A stretch of DNA of 64,000 nucleotides. Source: Sporolactobacillus pectinivorans. Its GTDB lineage: Bacteria > Bacillota > Bacilli > Bacillales > Sporolactobacillaceae. The first letter of the stretch is position 1; the number at the start of each line of letters is the position of its first letter. Position numbers and translations under genes: made by a program. The stretch lies in NCBI RefSeq assembly GCF_002802965.1, contig NZ_NXGA01000001.1:1882102-1946101 (forward strand), in the 5' to 3' direction. This document shows, piece after piece, positions 8,388 through 18,434 of this stretch. A model generated the notes under the pieces. The model saw only the letters and a program-made list of their open reading frames with translations. It was not told where the DNA came from and searched no databases.

Positions 8388-9292
8388 GTATTCTGGTTAA
8401 TAAAGATACGAAAGTCATTGTGCAGGGAATAACAGGTTCCCAGGGATTTTTTCACACACAGCAAATGCAGGACTATGGAACAAAAATAGTTGGCGGCGTA
8501 ACGCCTGGAAAAGGGGGAACGACAGTCAGCGGCGTTCCCGTGTTTCATACTGTACGTGAAGCGGTTGAGAAAACAGGTGCGGACTGTTCAGTCATCTATG
8601 TCCCGCCTGCGTTCGCTGCGGACGCGATTATGGAAGCCGCGGACGCAGGCCTGCGCCTTGTGATCGCGATTACTGAAGGCATTCCGGTTCTTGACATGAT
8701 CAAAGTCAAACGATATCTTCAGGGAAGAAAGACCAGACTAATCGGTCCTAACTGCCCCGGTGTGCTTTCCGCAGACGAATCAAAGATCGGCATTATGCCT
8801 GGATATATTCATCGAAAAGGACATATTGGCGTTGTTTCACGATCCGGTACCCTGACCTACGAAGCTGTTCACCAGCTGTCACAGTTGAATATTGGTCAAA
8901 CCACAGCTGTTGGAATCGGGGGTGACCCGGTAAACGGCACAAGTTTTATCGACGTGCTCGAACAATTTAATGAAGATCCCGAAACGTATGCCGTGGTCAT
9001 GATTGGTGAAATCGGTGGGAACGGCGAAGAAGACGCGGCAAACTGGGCGGAAAGCCACATGAATAAACCAATCGTCGGTTTTATTGGCGGCCGGACGGCA
9101 CCGCCCGGAAAGAGGATGGGGCATGCCGGTGCAATTATTTCCGGCGGCAAAGGCACTGCGGATGAAAAGATCCGTGTACTTCGTGCGCACGGCATCGCTG
9201 TTGCAGAGACGCCTGCTCAAATCGGCCTGACAATGGTTCAGACGCTGAGAAAACATGGTATTTACAACGATTGCCTGATACCCGTTCGGTGA
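8384..9292 (+). CDS. sucD: Succinyl-CoA ligase alpha subunit
   Basis: A 302-residue alpha subunit that binds CoA and carries the phosphohistidine. The CoA-binding Rossmann start has [16 protein letters not shown], the middle has [10 protein letters not shown] and [14 protein letters not shown], and the active-site loop [12 protein letters not shown] places the phosphorylated His at about residue 247. It is translationally coupled to sucC through ATGA and followed by a clear terminator, so sucCD forms a two-gene operon. Confidence 0.97.
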   Translation: MSILVNKDTKVIVQGITGSQGFFHTQQMQDYGTKIVGGVTPGKGGTTVSGVPVFHTVREAVEKTGADCSVIYVPPAFAADAIMEAADAGLRLVIAITEGIPVLDMIKVKRYLQGRKTRLIGPNCPGVLSADESKIGIMPGYIHRKGHIGVVSRSGTLTYEAVHQLSQLNIGQTTAVGIGGDPVNGTSFIDVLEQFNEDPETYAVVMIGEIGGNGEEDAANWAESHMNKPIVGFIGGRTAPPGKRMGHAGAIISGGKGTADEKIRVLRAHGIAVAETPAQIGLTMVQTLRKHGIYNDCLIPVR

Positions 9293-9298
9293 ATGGTG

Positions 9299-9337
9299 CA
9301 GGGAAGCACGCATTTCAGTGCTTTCCTGTTGTTTTTT
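9299..9337 (+). terminator. Terminator after sucD
   Basis: CAGGGAAGCAC pairs with GTGCTTTCCTG (11 bp with one G-U) around an 8-base loop, followed by TTGTTTTTT. It starts seven bases after the sucD stop. Confidence 0.88.
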
Positions 9338-9471
9338 GACGATCGAATGATTAAAAAATCCTCTTGCCATTTCCAAAAAGTTACATTCTTCAACAAAATT
9401 CTCCAGAAAAATTATTTTTTGTCTACATTTAATTGTTAATCAAATGTTAATCCTAAGAAGGTATATTTCAT

Positions 9472-10347
9472 ATGGACAAAATGACAATGAAATTGCTCCA
9501 TTTAACCCATTGCCGGGGGCTTGGCAGGAAAACCATCAGGGAATTTATTCGCATTGATCCGCAGCTTCAGTCGGTGGAGGGATACACCGTTAAGGATCTC
9601 ACAAATCATTTTCGCTTGACTAAACCGCACGCTGAATCTTTCCTGAGTGATTTCCATTCTTTTAATCCCCGGAACGCCGCCGAATACTACGAGAAGAGAA
9701 AAATTGTACCAATTGCGATTCATGAAACATCATATCCACCGTTGCTTAAGAAAATATATGATCCGCCCTACCTTCTTTACGCTAGAGGTAACATCAAGTG
9801 GCTGCAGGATGCGAAAGCACTCAGTGTCGTTGGAACAAGGCATCCCAGTGCAGAAGCTGAAAAAGTGATGAAACATTTGCTGCTCCCTCTGATTGAATCA
9901 GGCTGGGTTATTGTCAGTGGCATGGCTCTTGGCGTCGATGGCATGGCTCATAGGCTGGCCATTCAGGGAAGAACTATTGCCGTGCTTGGATCCGGCCTGT
10001 TTTATCCTTATCCCCGCAGCCACCTCGGCCTTTTCAGGGATCTGTGTAACCACCAACTTGTCCTCAGTGAATATTCACCCTGCTCCAGGCCGGAACGCTG
10101 GCGTTTCCCCGAACGTAACCGAATCATCAGCGGCCTTGCCCGCGGTACTCTAGTGGTCGAGGCAAGAGAAAAAAGCGGCTCATTAATTACGGCCGATCAG
10201 GCACTGGAGCAGGGACGCGAAGTTTTTGCGGTTCCAGGTTCTATACTTCAGGCCAGCAGTGCAGGGACGAACGGTTTGATCCAACAGGGGGCAAAATTAG
10301 TCATGAAGGCCGAAGATATTATGGAAGAACTATCAGGCGTTTATTGA
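9472..10347 (+). CDS. dprA: DNA-processing protein DprA (Smf)
   Basis: A 291-residue recombination mediator that loads RecA on incoming single-stranded DNA during natural transformation. The N-terminal SAM-like region is followed by the extended Rossmann fold: SVVGTRHPSAEA, IVSGMALGVDGMAH, TIAVLGSGLFYPYP, then FPERNRIISGLARGTLVVEA and AGTNGLIQQGA. Length fits B. subtilis DprA (about 297). AAGAAGG precedes ATG 9472. The preceding gap (9338-9471) is AT-rich and shows no convincing promoter. Its presence suggests competence machinery elsewhere but does not prove it. Confidence 0.94.
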   Translation: MDKMTMKLLHLTHCRGLGRKTIREFIRIDPQLQSVEGYTVKDLTNHFRLTKPHAESFLSDFHSFNPRNAAEYYEKRKIVPIAIHETSYPPLLKKIYDPPYLLYARGNIKWLQDAKALSVVGTRHPSAEAEKVMKHLLLPLIESGWVIVSGMALGVDGMAHRLAIQGRTIAVLGSGLFYPYPRSHLGLFRDLCNHQLVLSEYSPCSRPERWRFPERNRIISGLARGTLVVEAREKSGSLITADQALEQGREVFAVPGSILQASSAGTNGLIQQGAKLVMKAEDIMEELSGVY

Positions 10348-10443
10348 AAACTTTGCTCTGTCATGGGTGGTCCAAAAAGAAAAAACGCCTTCGTAAATTT
10401 GGTGTGAAATTAAAATTATTTGTTAATGCCAATGATCAATGGT

Positions 10444-10472
10444 TTGACAAAGTTTTAATCAATCATTAATAT
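10444..10472 (+). promoter_or_regulatory. Strong candidate sigma-A promoter for topA
   Basis: A consensus TTGACA (10444-10449), an exact 17-base spacer and TAATAT (10467-10472). It gives a leader of about 35 nt before topA. This is the best sigma-A match seen in the window. Confidence 0.8.
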
Positions 10473-10513
10473 TAGTGAAGATTTGAATATCCTCAGAAAG
10501 GGGGAGCAACATT

Positions 10514-12601
10514 ATGAATGATTTCCTTGTCATCGTGGAATCTCCCGCTAAAGCAAAAACAATTAAGCGTTATCTCGGGCCGAAGTATCAGGTCAAGGCT
10601 TCAATGGGACACGTGCGAGATCTGCCGAAAAGCCAGATGGGCATAGATATCGATGATCATTACAAACCAAGATATATAACGATTCGAGGAAAGGGACAGG
10701 TGCTGAAAGACTTAAAAAACGCTGCAAAAAAGGCGAAGAAAGTCTATCTTGCTGCCGACCCGGATCGCGAAGGCGAAGCGATTGCCTGGCATCTGGCGCA
10801 CAGCTTGGAGATCGATGACCATTCTGATTGCCGCGTCGTTTTTAACGAAATTACTAAACCGGCCATTAGGGATGCATTTAAGAAACCGAGAAAAATCAAT
10901 ATGGATTTGGTCGATGCACAGCAGGCAAGACGCGTCCTCGACCGGCTGGTCGGATATAATATCAGTCCCCTGCTCTGGAAAAAAGTAAAAAAGGGTCTGA
11001 GTGCCGGCCGTGTTCAGTCGGTTGCTCTGCGGCTGATCATTGAGCGGGAAAATGAAGTTAAAGCTTTTAAGCCAGAAGAGTATTGGTCGATCAGTGGGCT
11101 GTTCCATGTTGGTGAAGAAGTTTTTTCAGCAGACTTTTATGGACTGGACGGAAAAAAACACGCTTTAAAAAATCGGGATGACGTAGAACAAGTTCTTTCA
11201 AGATTGCATGATGACCGTTTTCTGGTACAGAATGTCCAGAAAAAGGAACGCCTGAGATTTCCTGTTGCTCCGTTTATTACTTCGTCATTACAGCAGGAAG
11301 CAGCGCGAAAGCTCAATTTTCGTGCCAGAAAAACGATGATGATTGCCCAGCAGCTCTATGAAGGCATTGAAATTGGAAAACAGGGTAATACAGGGTTGAT
11401 CACATACATGCGAACGGATTCCACACGCATTTCCGATGTAGCTAAGTCCGAAGCAAAACAATATATACTTGATCAATATGGGGACAGCTACCTTGGGAAA
11501 AAGCCGCTTAAACAGAAAAAAGGGGAAAATGTTCAAGATGCGCATGAAGGTATACGTCCGACTTCGATCCTGAGAGAACCTAAGGAAATGAAACAGTTTT
11601 TGAGCAGGGATCAGCTCAGACTTTATAAGCTGATCTGGGAGCGGTTTGTTGCAAGCCAGATGGCTCCGGCTGTTCTGGATACTGTGCGCGCGGATCTGGT
11701 TCAGGATGGTGTAATTTTCAGAGCAACGGGATCAAAGGTCAAATTTCAAGGCTTCATGAAGGTCTACATTGAAGGCAGCGATGATGCAAAGAGTGCCGAT
11801 TCAGAAGCTGGAAAGGACAACCTCCTTCCCGAACTTTCTGACGGCATGATGGCGATCAAAGAAAATACAGTACCTAAGCAGCACTTTACACAGCCGCCTC
11901 CGCGCTATACGGAAGCTTCACTTGTGCGAAAAATGGAAGAAATCGGGATTGGGAGGCCGTCAACCTACGCCCCGACAATTGATACGATCCAGCGCAGAAA
12001 CTATGTTACCATGGACGCCAAACGCTTTGTCCCAACGGAACTTGGCGAAATTGTCCTGAAATTGATTGTAGAGTTCTTTCCTGAAATCATCAACATTGAC
12101 TTTACGGCACAAATGGAAACAAGCCTGGACGAAGTTGAAGAAGGGAAAAAGGACTGGATTGGGATTATCGACAGTTTTTATAAGGGATTTTCCGAACGGC
12201 TATCTAAGGCAGAAAAAGAAATGGAATCAGTCACCATCAAGGATGAACCATCCGGAATTATTTGTGAAAAATGTGGCCACGAAATGGTTTATAAAATCGG
12301 CCGCTTCGGCAAATTCCTGGCCTGCTCTAATTTCCCCGCCTGCCGGAACACGAAACCCATTTTGAAAAAAACCGGTGTAACGTGTCCTAAATGCGGGAAG
12401 GGTGAGGTTGTTGAGCGCCGCAGCAAAAAAAGCCGCGTTTTCTATGGATGTGACCGCTATCCGGAATGTGATTTTGTCTCTTGGGATAAGCCGATTCAGA
12501 GAACATGTCCGAAATGCGGGTCCTATTTGGTCGAGAAGAAAAATAAAAACGGAACGACCGTGCAGTGTTCGAAATGCGACTATAAGGAAGAAATGAAGTA
12601 A
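10514..12601 (+). CDS. topA: DNA topoisomerase I
   Basis: A 695-residue type IA topoisomerase relaxing negative supercoils. The Toprim domain starts [19 protein letters not shown] and has the acidic motif [15 protein letters not shown]. The catalytic tyrosine is Tyr298 in [25 protein letters not shown] and [11 protein letters not shown] are also typical. The C-terminus has three zinc-binding units with CxxC pairs, starting [16 protein letters not shown] and CPKCGSYL. Length agrees with the B. subtilis enzyme (about 691). It is driven by its own strong promoter. Confidence 0.97.
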   Translation: MNDFLVIVESPAKAKTIKRYLGPKYQVKASMGHVRDLPKSQMGIDIDDHYKPRYITIRGKGQVLKDLKNAAKKAKKVYLAADPDREGEAIAWHLAHSLEIDDHSDCRVVFNEITKPAIRDAFKKPRKINMDLVDAQQARRVLDRLVGYNISPLLWKKVKKGLSAGRVQSVALRLIIERENEVKAFKPEEYWSISGLFHVGEEVFSADFYGLDGKKHALKNRDDVEQVLSRLHDDRFLVQNVQKKERLRFPVAPFITSSLQQEAARKLNFRARKTMMIAQQLYEGIEIGKQGNTGLITYMRTDSTRISDVAKSEAKQYILDQYGDSYLGKKPLKQKKGENVQDAHEGIRPTSILREPKEMKQFLSRDQLRLYKLIWERFVASQMAPAVLDTVRADLVQDGVIFRATGSKVKFQGFMKVYIEGSDDAKSADSEAGKDNLLPELSDGMMAIKENTVPKQHFTQPPPRYTEASLVRKMEEIGIGRPSTYAPTIDTIQRRNYVTMDAKRFVPTELGEIVLKLIVEFFPEIINIDFTAQMETSLDEVEEGKKDWIGIIDSFYKGFSERLSKAEKEMESVTIKDEPSGIICEKCGHEMVYKIGRFGKFLACSNFPACRNTKPILKKTGVTCPKCGKGEVVERRSKKSRVFYGCDRYPECDFVSWDKPIQRTCPKCGSYLVEKKNKNGTTVQCSKCDYKEEMK

Positions 12602-12631
12602 TATAAGACGATAGAACGAAGCAGGACGTGG

Positions 12632-12655
12632 CCGTGCATGCGCATGCATGCACGG
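12632..12655. repeat. Inverted repeat between topA and trmFO
   Basis: CCGTGCATGC-GCAT-GCATGCACGG is a perfect 10-bp palindromic stem with a 4-base loop. It is followed by GTTTCTC, which is too weak a U-tract for a normal terminator. It could be a leaky terminator or an mRNA stabiliser between the two genes. Confidence 0.6.
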
Positions 12656-12710
12656 TTTCTCACTCTGAGGAGTTAACACGGTCTTGAATCAGGAATCGGG
12701 GGATAATGGC

Positions 12711-14018
12711 GTGACAGAACAGATTGTTTCAGTGATCGGAGCAGGACTGGCAGGCAGCGAAGCCGCCTGGCAGATTGCCAGGCGCGGCGTGAAGGTCAAT
12801 CTTTATGAAATGAGGCCTGGTAAATATACTCCGGCGCATCACACGGATCAATTTGCAGAGCTTGTCTGCACAAACTCATTACGGTCAAATACTTTGACAA
12901 ATGCGGTTGGTATCTTAAAAGAAGAAATGCGTCGGCTGGATTCAGTGATTATGAACGCAGCGGATTCTGCAAGTGTGCCAGCCGGAGGGGCGCTTGCTGT
13001 TGACCGTCATGATTTTTCAGCGAGAGTGACAGAATGTATTACGAGCCTTCCAAACGTAACCGTATTTCACGAAGAAGTGACTCACATTCCTGACGGCCCG
13101 ACAATTATTGCAACAGGCCCGCTGACATCGGAGAAGCTTTCAGCAGAGCTGACAGCATATACAGGCGAAAAGGATTTATATTTTTACGATGCTGCGGCGC
13201 CGATTATTGACGGCGAAACAATTAACCGGGAACGGGTATATCTTAAGTCACGATATGACAAAGGCGATGCGGCCTATCTGAACTGTCCGATGGATGAAAA
13301 TGAATTCAATCGTTTTTATCATGCATTGGTTACTGCAGAGACAGCTCCGATGAAAGCGTTTGAAAAAGAAAATTATTTCAATGGATGCATGCCGGTCGAA
13401 ATTATGGCGAGGCAGGGTGCAAAGACTCTGCTTTTCGGCCCCCTTAAACCAGTAGGTCTTGAAGATCCGAATACAGGAAAGAGACCTTATGCTGTTGTGC
13501 AACTCCGTCAGGATAACGCAGCGGGGACACTTTTTAATATTGTCGGGTTTCAGACACATTTGAAATGGGGCGCGCAGAAAGAAGTTTTTAGATTAATACC
13601 CGGTCTTGAGCATGCAGATATTGTCCGCTACGGTGTCATGCATCGCAATACGTTTCTGAATTCACCCAGACTCCTTGATCCAACTTATCAGACTAGAGCG
13701 AGGAAGACTCTGTTTTTTGCCGGACAAATGACGGGTGTTGAAGGATACGTCGAATCTGCGGCGTCCGGTCTGATTGCCGGAATTAATGCCGCCCGTCTTG
13801 CTGAAGGACAGGAGTCGCTGATTTTTCCTGAAGAGACCATAATAGGAAGCATGGCGCATTACATTTCCCATGCGGCTTCGCATAATTTTCAGCCAATGAA
13901 TGCCAATTTCGGTTTGCTTCCGCCAATTGAGGCGCATGTGCGAGATAAAAAAGAACGTGCTGCAAAATATGCAGACCGTGCCCTGAATACAATTCAGAAT
14001 GTTGCTATAAAACTGTAA
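12711..14018 (+). CDS. trmFO: tRNA (m5U54) methyltransferase TrmFO (folate/FAD-dependent)
   Basis: A 435-residue flavoprotein that makes T54 in tRNA using methylene-tetrahydrofolate. The FAD site is [13 protein letters not shown] near the N-terminus. The two functional cysteines fall at Cys53 ([11 protein letters not shown]) and Cys226 (GCMPVEIM), as in the B. subtilis enzyme. [15 protein letters not shown] closes the FAD fold. GTG 12711 is chosen: GGGGGAT lies about eight bases upstream and the length becomes the family standard. TTG 12684 in frame adds nine residues and is the alternative. Confidence 0.95.
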   Translation: MTEQIVSVIGAGLAGSEAAWQIARRGVKVNLYEMRPGKYTPAHHTDQFAELVCTNSLRSNTLTNAVGILKEEMRRLDSVIMNAADSASVPAGGALAVDRHDFSARVTECITSLPNVTVFHEEVTHIPDGPTIIATGPLTSEKLSAELTAYTGEKDLYFYDAAAPIIDGETINRERVYLKSRYDKGDAAYLNCPMDENEFNRFYHALVTAETAPMKAFEKENYFNGCMPVEIMARQGAKTLLFGPLKPVGLEDPNTGKRPYAVVQLRQDNAAGTLFNIVGFQTHLKWGAQKEVFRLIPGLEHADIVRYGVMHRNTFLNSPRLLDPTYQTRARKTLFFAGQMTGVEGYVESAASGLIAGINAARLAEGQESLIFPEETIIGSMAHYISHAASHNFQPMNANFGLLPPIEAHVRDKKERAAKYADRALNTIQNVAIKL

Positions 14019-14023
14019 ATTGA

Positions 14024-14052
14024 TTGCCAATTATTGCGACATGTGCTACCAT
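14024..14052 (+). promoter_or_regulatory. Possible promoter upstream of hslVU
   Basis: TTGCCA (14024-14029), a 17-base spacer and TACCAT (14047-14052), immediately after trmFO. It would give a long leader (about 185 nt) for hslV. The element is moderate in quality. The rest of the gap up to 14243 shows no gene. Confidence 0.35.
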
Positions 14053-14243
14053 GTATTAGCAAGAAGCCGCTCGTTCAGATCTAACTTTCAAAATTACTGA
14101 ATGATTTGCTGATTCTTAATTATTGTAAATAGGTGAGAACAGTGACTAATAAATCAGTCCGATCCTGATGCTGACACAAGATTGACTGCCGGTGCGGGAA
14201 CGGGTATTTGCTTGCTTTCACACTGGTGGGAAGGAGGCTTTTT

Positions 14244-14786
14244 ATGGGTGCTTTTCATGCGACAACGATCTTTGCTATCCGTCATAATGGCCATAGCGCG
14301 ATGGCAGGAGATGGTCAGGTAACGCTTGGTCAGTCGGTGATCATGAAAAAATCAGCCCGAAAAGTTCGCAGGCTTTTTCATGGAAAAGTTATTTCCGGGT
14401 TTGCCGGTTCGGTTGCCGATGCTTTTACACTATTTGAGAAGTTTGAAGCGCGGCTGGAAGAATTCAACGGTAATCTTCAGCGATCAGCTGTCGAATTAGC
14501 TAAAGAGTGGCGTGGAGACAAAATGCTGCGGCAGCTCGAGGCGATGTTAATTGTTATGGATAAAGACAGCGTTCTGTTGATTTCCGGGACCGGTGAGGTG
14601 ATTGAGCCTGATGACGGGATGCTGGCAATCGGCTCAGGGGGAAATTATGCTCTCTCGGCAGGCAGAGCTCTCAAGAGATGGGGGGCAACGGATCTGTCTG
14701 CTCGGGACATCGCGGAGAAATCACTGACTATTGCGAGTGAAATATGTGTCTACACGAATGACCGGATTATTGTCGAAGAATTGTAA
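14244..14786 (+). CDS. hslV: ATP-dependent protease subunit HslV (ClpQ/CodW)
   Basis: A 180-residue peptidase subunit of the HslUV two-ring protease. Family blocks are [39 protein letters not shown] and [18 protein letters not shown] 14244 sits after AAGGAGG; an in-frame ATG at 14208 would include that ribosome-binding site. The protein begins Met-Gly-Ala-Phe-His-Ala-Thr-Thr. In B. subtilis the active N-terminal residue is Ser2; here position 2 is Gly, and the Thr equivalent to E. coli Thr1 is Thr7. Either N-terminal processing occurs or the nucleophile differs. It is normally preceded by xerC/codV, absent here. Confidence 0.95.
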   Translation: MGAFHATTIFAIRHNGHSAMAGDGQVTLGQSVIMKKSARKVRRLFHGKVISGFAGSVADAFTLFEKFEARLEEFNGNLQRSAVELAKEWRGDKMLRQLEAMLIVMDKDSVLLISGTGEVIEPDDGMLAIGSGGNYALSAGRALKRWGATDLSARDIAEKSLTIASEICVYTNDRIIVEEL

Positions 14787-14822
14787 TGGCCGGTCACTAT
14801 CGCAGATCAGGAGGGAATGTCC

Positions 14823-16223
14823 ATGGAAATGTCACTAACGCCAAAACAGATTGTTGAGCAGCTGGATCGGTATATTATTGGTCAAAAGGAAGCCAAAAGG
14901 TCAGTGGCCGTTGCTCTCCGTAATAGATACCGGCGCTCATTGCTGGATGAGGGCTTACGTGAAGAAATTATTCCGAAAAACATTCTGATGATCGGACCGA
15001 CAGGCGTGGGGAAGACGGAAATTGCAAGGCGTCTGGCAAAGATTGTTCATGCCCCCTTTGTTAAGCTTGAAGCAACAAAGTTTACTGAAGTTGGCTATGT
15101 CGGCCGAGATGTTGAATCCATGGTTCGGGACCTTGTTGAAACTTCCGTTCGCCTGGTTAAAGAAGAAGGTATGAAACAGGTTGAAGACCGAGCAGAAAAG
15201 TTAGCAAATCAACGGATTGTTGAACTGCTTGTGCCCTCAAAAAACACGAATGAGAAGCCGAAGAATCCGCTTGAGATGCTTTTCGGTGGTCAGTCGGCGA
15301 CGCAGCAAAGCGATAAAAATGAGGGTGAAACAGATGCTTCGGTTCGTGAAAAAAGGCTGCAGGCTGAAAAATTGCTGGCTTTGGGTGAACTTGAAGACCA
15401 GCTTGTCACAGTCGAAGTTGCTGAACAGGGCAATGACCAGCTTACCGGCCTTTTTCAGGACGCCGGAATGGAACAGCTCGGTGCAAATCTGCAGAATCTG
15501 ATCGGCAATATGGCACCAAGAAGAAAGAAAAAGCGTAAGCTGAAGATTCGGGAGGCACGCAAATATCTGACCAGAGAAGAAGCTCAAAACCTGATTGATA
15601 TGGACCAGGTTATACAGGACGCAATTAATCGTGCAGAACAGTCGGGCATTATTTTTATCGATGAAATCGATAAGATAACCGGCTCAGGGCAAAATAGCGG
15701 TGAAGTTTCCAGAGAAGGTGTCCAAAGGGATATCCTTCCAATCGTCGAGGGATCTACGGTAATGACCAAATATGGTCCAGTAAAAACCGACTATGTTCTG
15801 TTTATTGCGGCCGGAGCTTTTCACCTTTCAAAACCGTCCGATCTTATTCCGGAACTTCAGGGCCGCTTTCCGATCAGGGTTGAGTTAAAAAGTCTTTCTA
15901 TTGATGATTTTGTCAGTATCCTCGTTAAACCGGATAACGCGCTGATCAGCCAATACAAGGCGCTGCTGGCTACGGAAGGTATAAAAGTAAAATTTTCAGA
16001 TGAAGCGATCCGAAAGCTAGCATCCATTGCATTTGAGGTCAATCAGGAGACAGATAATATAGGTGCCAGAAGATTACATACAATAATGGAAAAACTTCTG
16101 GAAGATCTGTCTTTTGAGGCACCGGACATCACGCTTGAGCAAATTCTTATTACACCGGAATATGTCGATGAAAGATTGGCGTCCATTGTAAAAAATCGTG
16201 ACCTCAGCCGATTTATATTATAA
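14823..16223 (+). CDS. hslU: ATP-dependent protease ATPase subunit HslU (ClpY/CodX)
   Basis: A 466-residue AAA+ unfoldase that feeds HslV. Walker A is [15 protein letters not shown] (about residue 60), the pore loop region holds [15 protein letters not shown], the I domain (about 110-240) is variable and charged, and Walker B is [11 protein letters not shown]. Sensor and arginine segments follow ([33 protein letters not shown]). The C-terminal DLSRFIL tail, which docks into HslV, is intact. ATG 14823 lies seven bases after GGAGG; ATG 14817 is too close. Confidence 0.96.
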   Translation: MEMSLTPKQIVEQLDRYIIGQKEAKRSVAVALRNRYRRSLLDEGLREEIIPKNILMIGPTGVGKTEIARRLAKIVHAPFVKLEATKFTEVGYVGRDVESMVRDLVETSVRLVKEEGMKQVEDRAEKLANQRIVELLVPSKNTNEKPKNPLEMLFGGQSATQQSDKNEGETDASVREKRLQAEKLLALGELEDQLVTVEVAEQGNDQLTGLFQDAGMEQLGANLQNLIGNMAPRRKKKRKLKIREARKYLTREEAQNLIDMDQVIQDAINRAEQSGIIFIDEIDKITGSGQNSGEVSREGVQRDILPIVEGSTVMTKYGPVKTDYVLFIAAGAFHLSKPSDLIPELQGRFPIRVELKSLSIDDFVSILVKPDNALISQYKALLATEGIKVKFSDEAIRKLASIAFEVNQETDNIGARRLHTIMEKLLEDLSFEAPDITLEQILITPEYVDERLASIVKNRDLSRFIL

Positions 16224-16409
16224 GATCTGTTCGGAAAGGTGACGAAGAGATTTGGTAACTTTTTGAGCCCTCTTTAAAGCAAACTTTTTTCAAATAAGGG
16301 GAACGTTGTCTGATCGTCCATGGCACTATTGGCACATCTTGGCAGTCTTCTCCGAATCGAAAAACAGATTTAACTTTTGAATATTAGGGATGACCAGGAG
16401 GAAACATTC

Positions 16410-17186
16410 ATGACACTATTGGAAAAGACAAGAAAAATTAATCATCTGCTTCAGGGCACAAAAACACAGGTCGATTTTAACGAAATGGCAAAGACACTTC
16501 GCGATGTCATTCAGACAAATACGTTCGTTGTCAGCAGGCGGGGCAAAATATTGGGCCTTTCACTGAAGCTTGAATTTGAAAATGAACGCATTCAAAATAT
16601 GTTTGAAAGCAGGCAGTTCCCTGAAACGTACACGCAGCATCTTTTTAGTGTGGCCGAAACTTCTCCAAATCTTGACGTAAACAGTGAATTCAGTGTTTTT
16701 CCAGATGAAAATAAAGACTTATTTATCAACGGATTGACGACAGTTGTCCCGATTGTGGGCGGCGGCGAAAGGCTGGGTACACTGATTCTGTCAAGATTGA
16801 ACGAAACGTTCACAGATGAAGACCTGATCCTTGCAGAATATGGCGCAACAGTTGTTGGTATGGAAATCCTGCGTGAGAAAACAGGCGAAGTAGAAGAAGA
16901 AGCCCGGGAAAAAGCCATCGTTCAGATGGCTATTGGCTCGCTTTCTTACAGTGAACTTGAAGCGATTGAGCATATTTTTGAAGAGCTTGAAGGTAAAGAA
17001 GGGCTTCTTGTGGCAAGCAAAATTGCTGATCGTGTTGGAATTACCCGTTCGGTCATTGTCAACGCCCTCAGAAAATTGGAAAGTGCCGGTGTTATTGAAT
17101 CCAGATCGCTTGGTATGAAGGGTACTTATATCAAAGTGTTGAATGATAAATTTCTTTATGAATTGAATCGGATTAAAGGTGAGTAA
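16410..17186 (+). CDS. codY: GTP-sensing global transcriptional regulator CodY
   Basis: A 258-residue repressor responding to GTP and branched-chain amino acids; it controls nitrogen use, competence, motility and virulence genes in Firmicutes. The GAF ligand domain has [16 protein letters not shown], Arg60 (equivalent of Arg61 in B. subtilis), the RQFPE Phe70, and Ser95 where B. subtilis has Thr96. The C-terminal winged HTH is almost unchanged: [17 protein letters not shown], then [18 protein letters not shown] 16410 follows CAGGAGG. A strong terminator follows. No clear promoter is visible in 16224-16409, a gap that holds nothing else. Confidence 0.97.
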   Translation: MTLLEKTRKINHLLQGTKTQVDFNEMAKTLRDVIQTNTFVVSRRGKILGLSLKLEFENERIQNMFESRQFPETYTQHLFSVAETSPNLDVNSEFSVFPDENKDLFINGLTTVVPIVGGGERLGTLILSRLNETFTDEDLILAEYGATVVGMEILREKTGEVEEEAREKAIVQMAIGSLSYSELEAIEHIFEELEGKEGLLVASKIADRVGITRSVIVNALRKLESAGVIESRSLGMKGTYIKVLNDKFLYELNRIKGE

Positions 17187-17230
17187 TAAGCAGCTAAGGT
17201 AAAAATTTCAAAAACGCAAGATTAGTTATG

Positions 17231-17276
17231 GGACTTTTGGCATGATTTTTGATTTGTTAACCAAAAGTCCTTTTTT
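17231..17276 (+). terminator. Terminator after codY
   Basis: GGACTTTTGG (17231-17240) pairs perfectly with CCAAAAGTCC (17261-17270) over a 20-base loop, followed by T6. It isolates the fla/che operon from codY transcription. The remaining gap 17277-17530 is AT-rich with no gene. Confidence 0.88.
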
Positions 17277-17531
17277 ATATGTGATAATTTCCATATTATT
17301 CCTTAAAACGGGATCATGCCTTGATAGGCAACTTGAAAATCTGCGAATATAAAAAAATAAATAGGCATATAGAATTAATTATTTGCGCATTTCTGAGCAA
17401 AAAAATTATGATTATCAATTCCAGCAAAAGTCAACAAATAAGTTATTACATATTATGACAAAAATAATGACTTAAGGACTATAAAAACTCACTGATGTAT
17501 GGAAAAAGATGTCGAATTTAGAAGCTTAACG

Positions 17532-17559
17532 TAGACAGAAGAGAAAAAATTGATAAAAT
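17532..17559 (+). promoter_or_regulatory. Candidate fla/che operon promoter
   Basis: TAGACA (17532-17537), a 16-base spacer and TAAAAT (17554-17559), preceded by A-rich tracts that could act as an UP element. The implied start is near 17567, about 33 bases before the flgB ATG. I saw no sigma-D type TAAA/GCCGATAT pair in the gap. The TGTAC-N6-GTACA palindrome at 17559-17574 overlaps the start site. Confidence 0.5.
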
Positions 17560-17599
17560 GTACATATAAGTACAAGAATTGGAAAAGGAAGTGTGACAG

Positions 17600-17980
17600 A
17601 TGTTCTCAACAACCCCTCTTGGTGCAATTGAACAGGCCTTAAATGGTTCCATGGCGGAACAGAATGCCATTGCTCAGAACATCGCAAACATTGACACACC
17701 GGGTTACAAGGCCCAAAAAGTGGTTTTTGACGATGCCTTGCAAGGGGAGCTGCAAGCCAATCAGACAGGTTCCGGTCAATTGCCTTTTTCAAATTCGGCG
17801 AATCAGGGCTTCCACACAGTAACGGATACATATGGGACGATTCAAAATAACGGCAATAATGTCGATATCGACCATGAAATGTCTGAATTATCCCAGAATC
17901 AGCTGTTGTATCAGTCTTTGACGCAAGCCGCGAGTGATCAGTTCAAGAGATTTAACATTGTGCTGGGAGGTGCCGGTTAA
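17600..17980 (+). CDS. flgB: Flagellar basal-body rod protein FlgB
   Basis: A 126-residue proximal rod subunit exported by the flagellar type III system. The rod signature is present near the start (QNAIAQNIANIDTPGYKAQKV), as is the family end (SDQFKRFNIVLGGAG). It is the first gene of the fla/che operon; AAGGAAG precedes ATG 17600. Its TAA overlaps the flgC ATG by one base. Confidence 0.95.
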   Translation: MFSTTPLGAIEQALNGSMAEQNAIAQNIANIDTPGYKAQKVVFDDALQGELQANQTGSGQLPFSNSANQGFHTVTDTYGTIQNNGNNVDIDHEMSELSQNQLLYQSLTQAASDQFKRFNIVLGGAG

Positions 17981-18423
17981 TGGGAATGTTCAGCGGATTA
18001 GATATTTCCGCTTCAGGTTTGACCGCGCAGAGATTCCGAATGGACGTGGTTTCAGCTAATATTGCCAATGCTGATACAACACGTGAGCGTATGGTGAATG
18101 GCCAATGGCAGCCCTATGCAAGAGAAGTTGTCAATTTAAAAACAATCAGTCCTTCATTTAATTCTGTTTTCAACGATGCCCTTGGGTCTTCGTCCGGCGG
18201 CGTGGAAGTCGCATCAGTGACTGAGGACCCTACGCCTTTTCCAATGAAATATGATCCAACTAACCCCGATGCAAATGCAAATGGCTATGTCAGGGAATCA
18301 AATGTTGATCCATTAAAAGAAATGGTTGATATGATGGATGCGAACCGCTCTTACGAAGCAGGGGTGACGGTTATGAATGCGGATAAAAATATGCTGTCAC
18401 AGGCACTTAACATCGGAAAGTAG
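17980..18423 (+). CDS. flgC: Flagellar basal-body rod protein FlgC
   Basis: A 147-residue rod subunit with the N-terminal motif DISASGLTAQRFRMD, then SANIANADTTRE, and the C-terminal helix MVDMMDANRSYEAGVTVMNA that forms the coiled coil of axial proteins. It is coupled to flgB by a TAATG overlap. Length and motifs are standard for the family. Confidence 0.96.
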   Translation: MGMFSGLDISASGLTAQRFRMDVVSANIANADTTRERMVNGQWQPYAREVVNLKTISPSFNSVFNDALGSSSGGVEVASVTEDPTPFPMKYDPTNPDANANGYVRESNVDPLKEMVDMMDANRSYEAGVTVMNADKNMLSQALNIGK

Positions 18424-18434
18424 AGGAATGAATT

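Noticed and set aside
17242..17352. A 36-codon plus-strand frame starting inside the codY terminator, hydrophobic in the middle, toxin-like in look
   Set aside because: The start lies in the loop of the terminator, there is no convincing Shine-Dalgarno and the sequence resembles no known small toxin. Chance is more likely in AT-rich DNA.
17391..17412. Possible CodY box in the fla/che upstream region
   Set aside because: Only one half (TTTCTGAG) looks right; the other half is shifted and the overall match is poor.
17277..17599. Sigma-D type promoter upstream of flgB
   Set aside because: TAAA motifs exist, but none has a GCCGATAT-like element 14-16 bases downstream.
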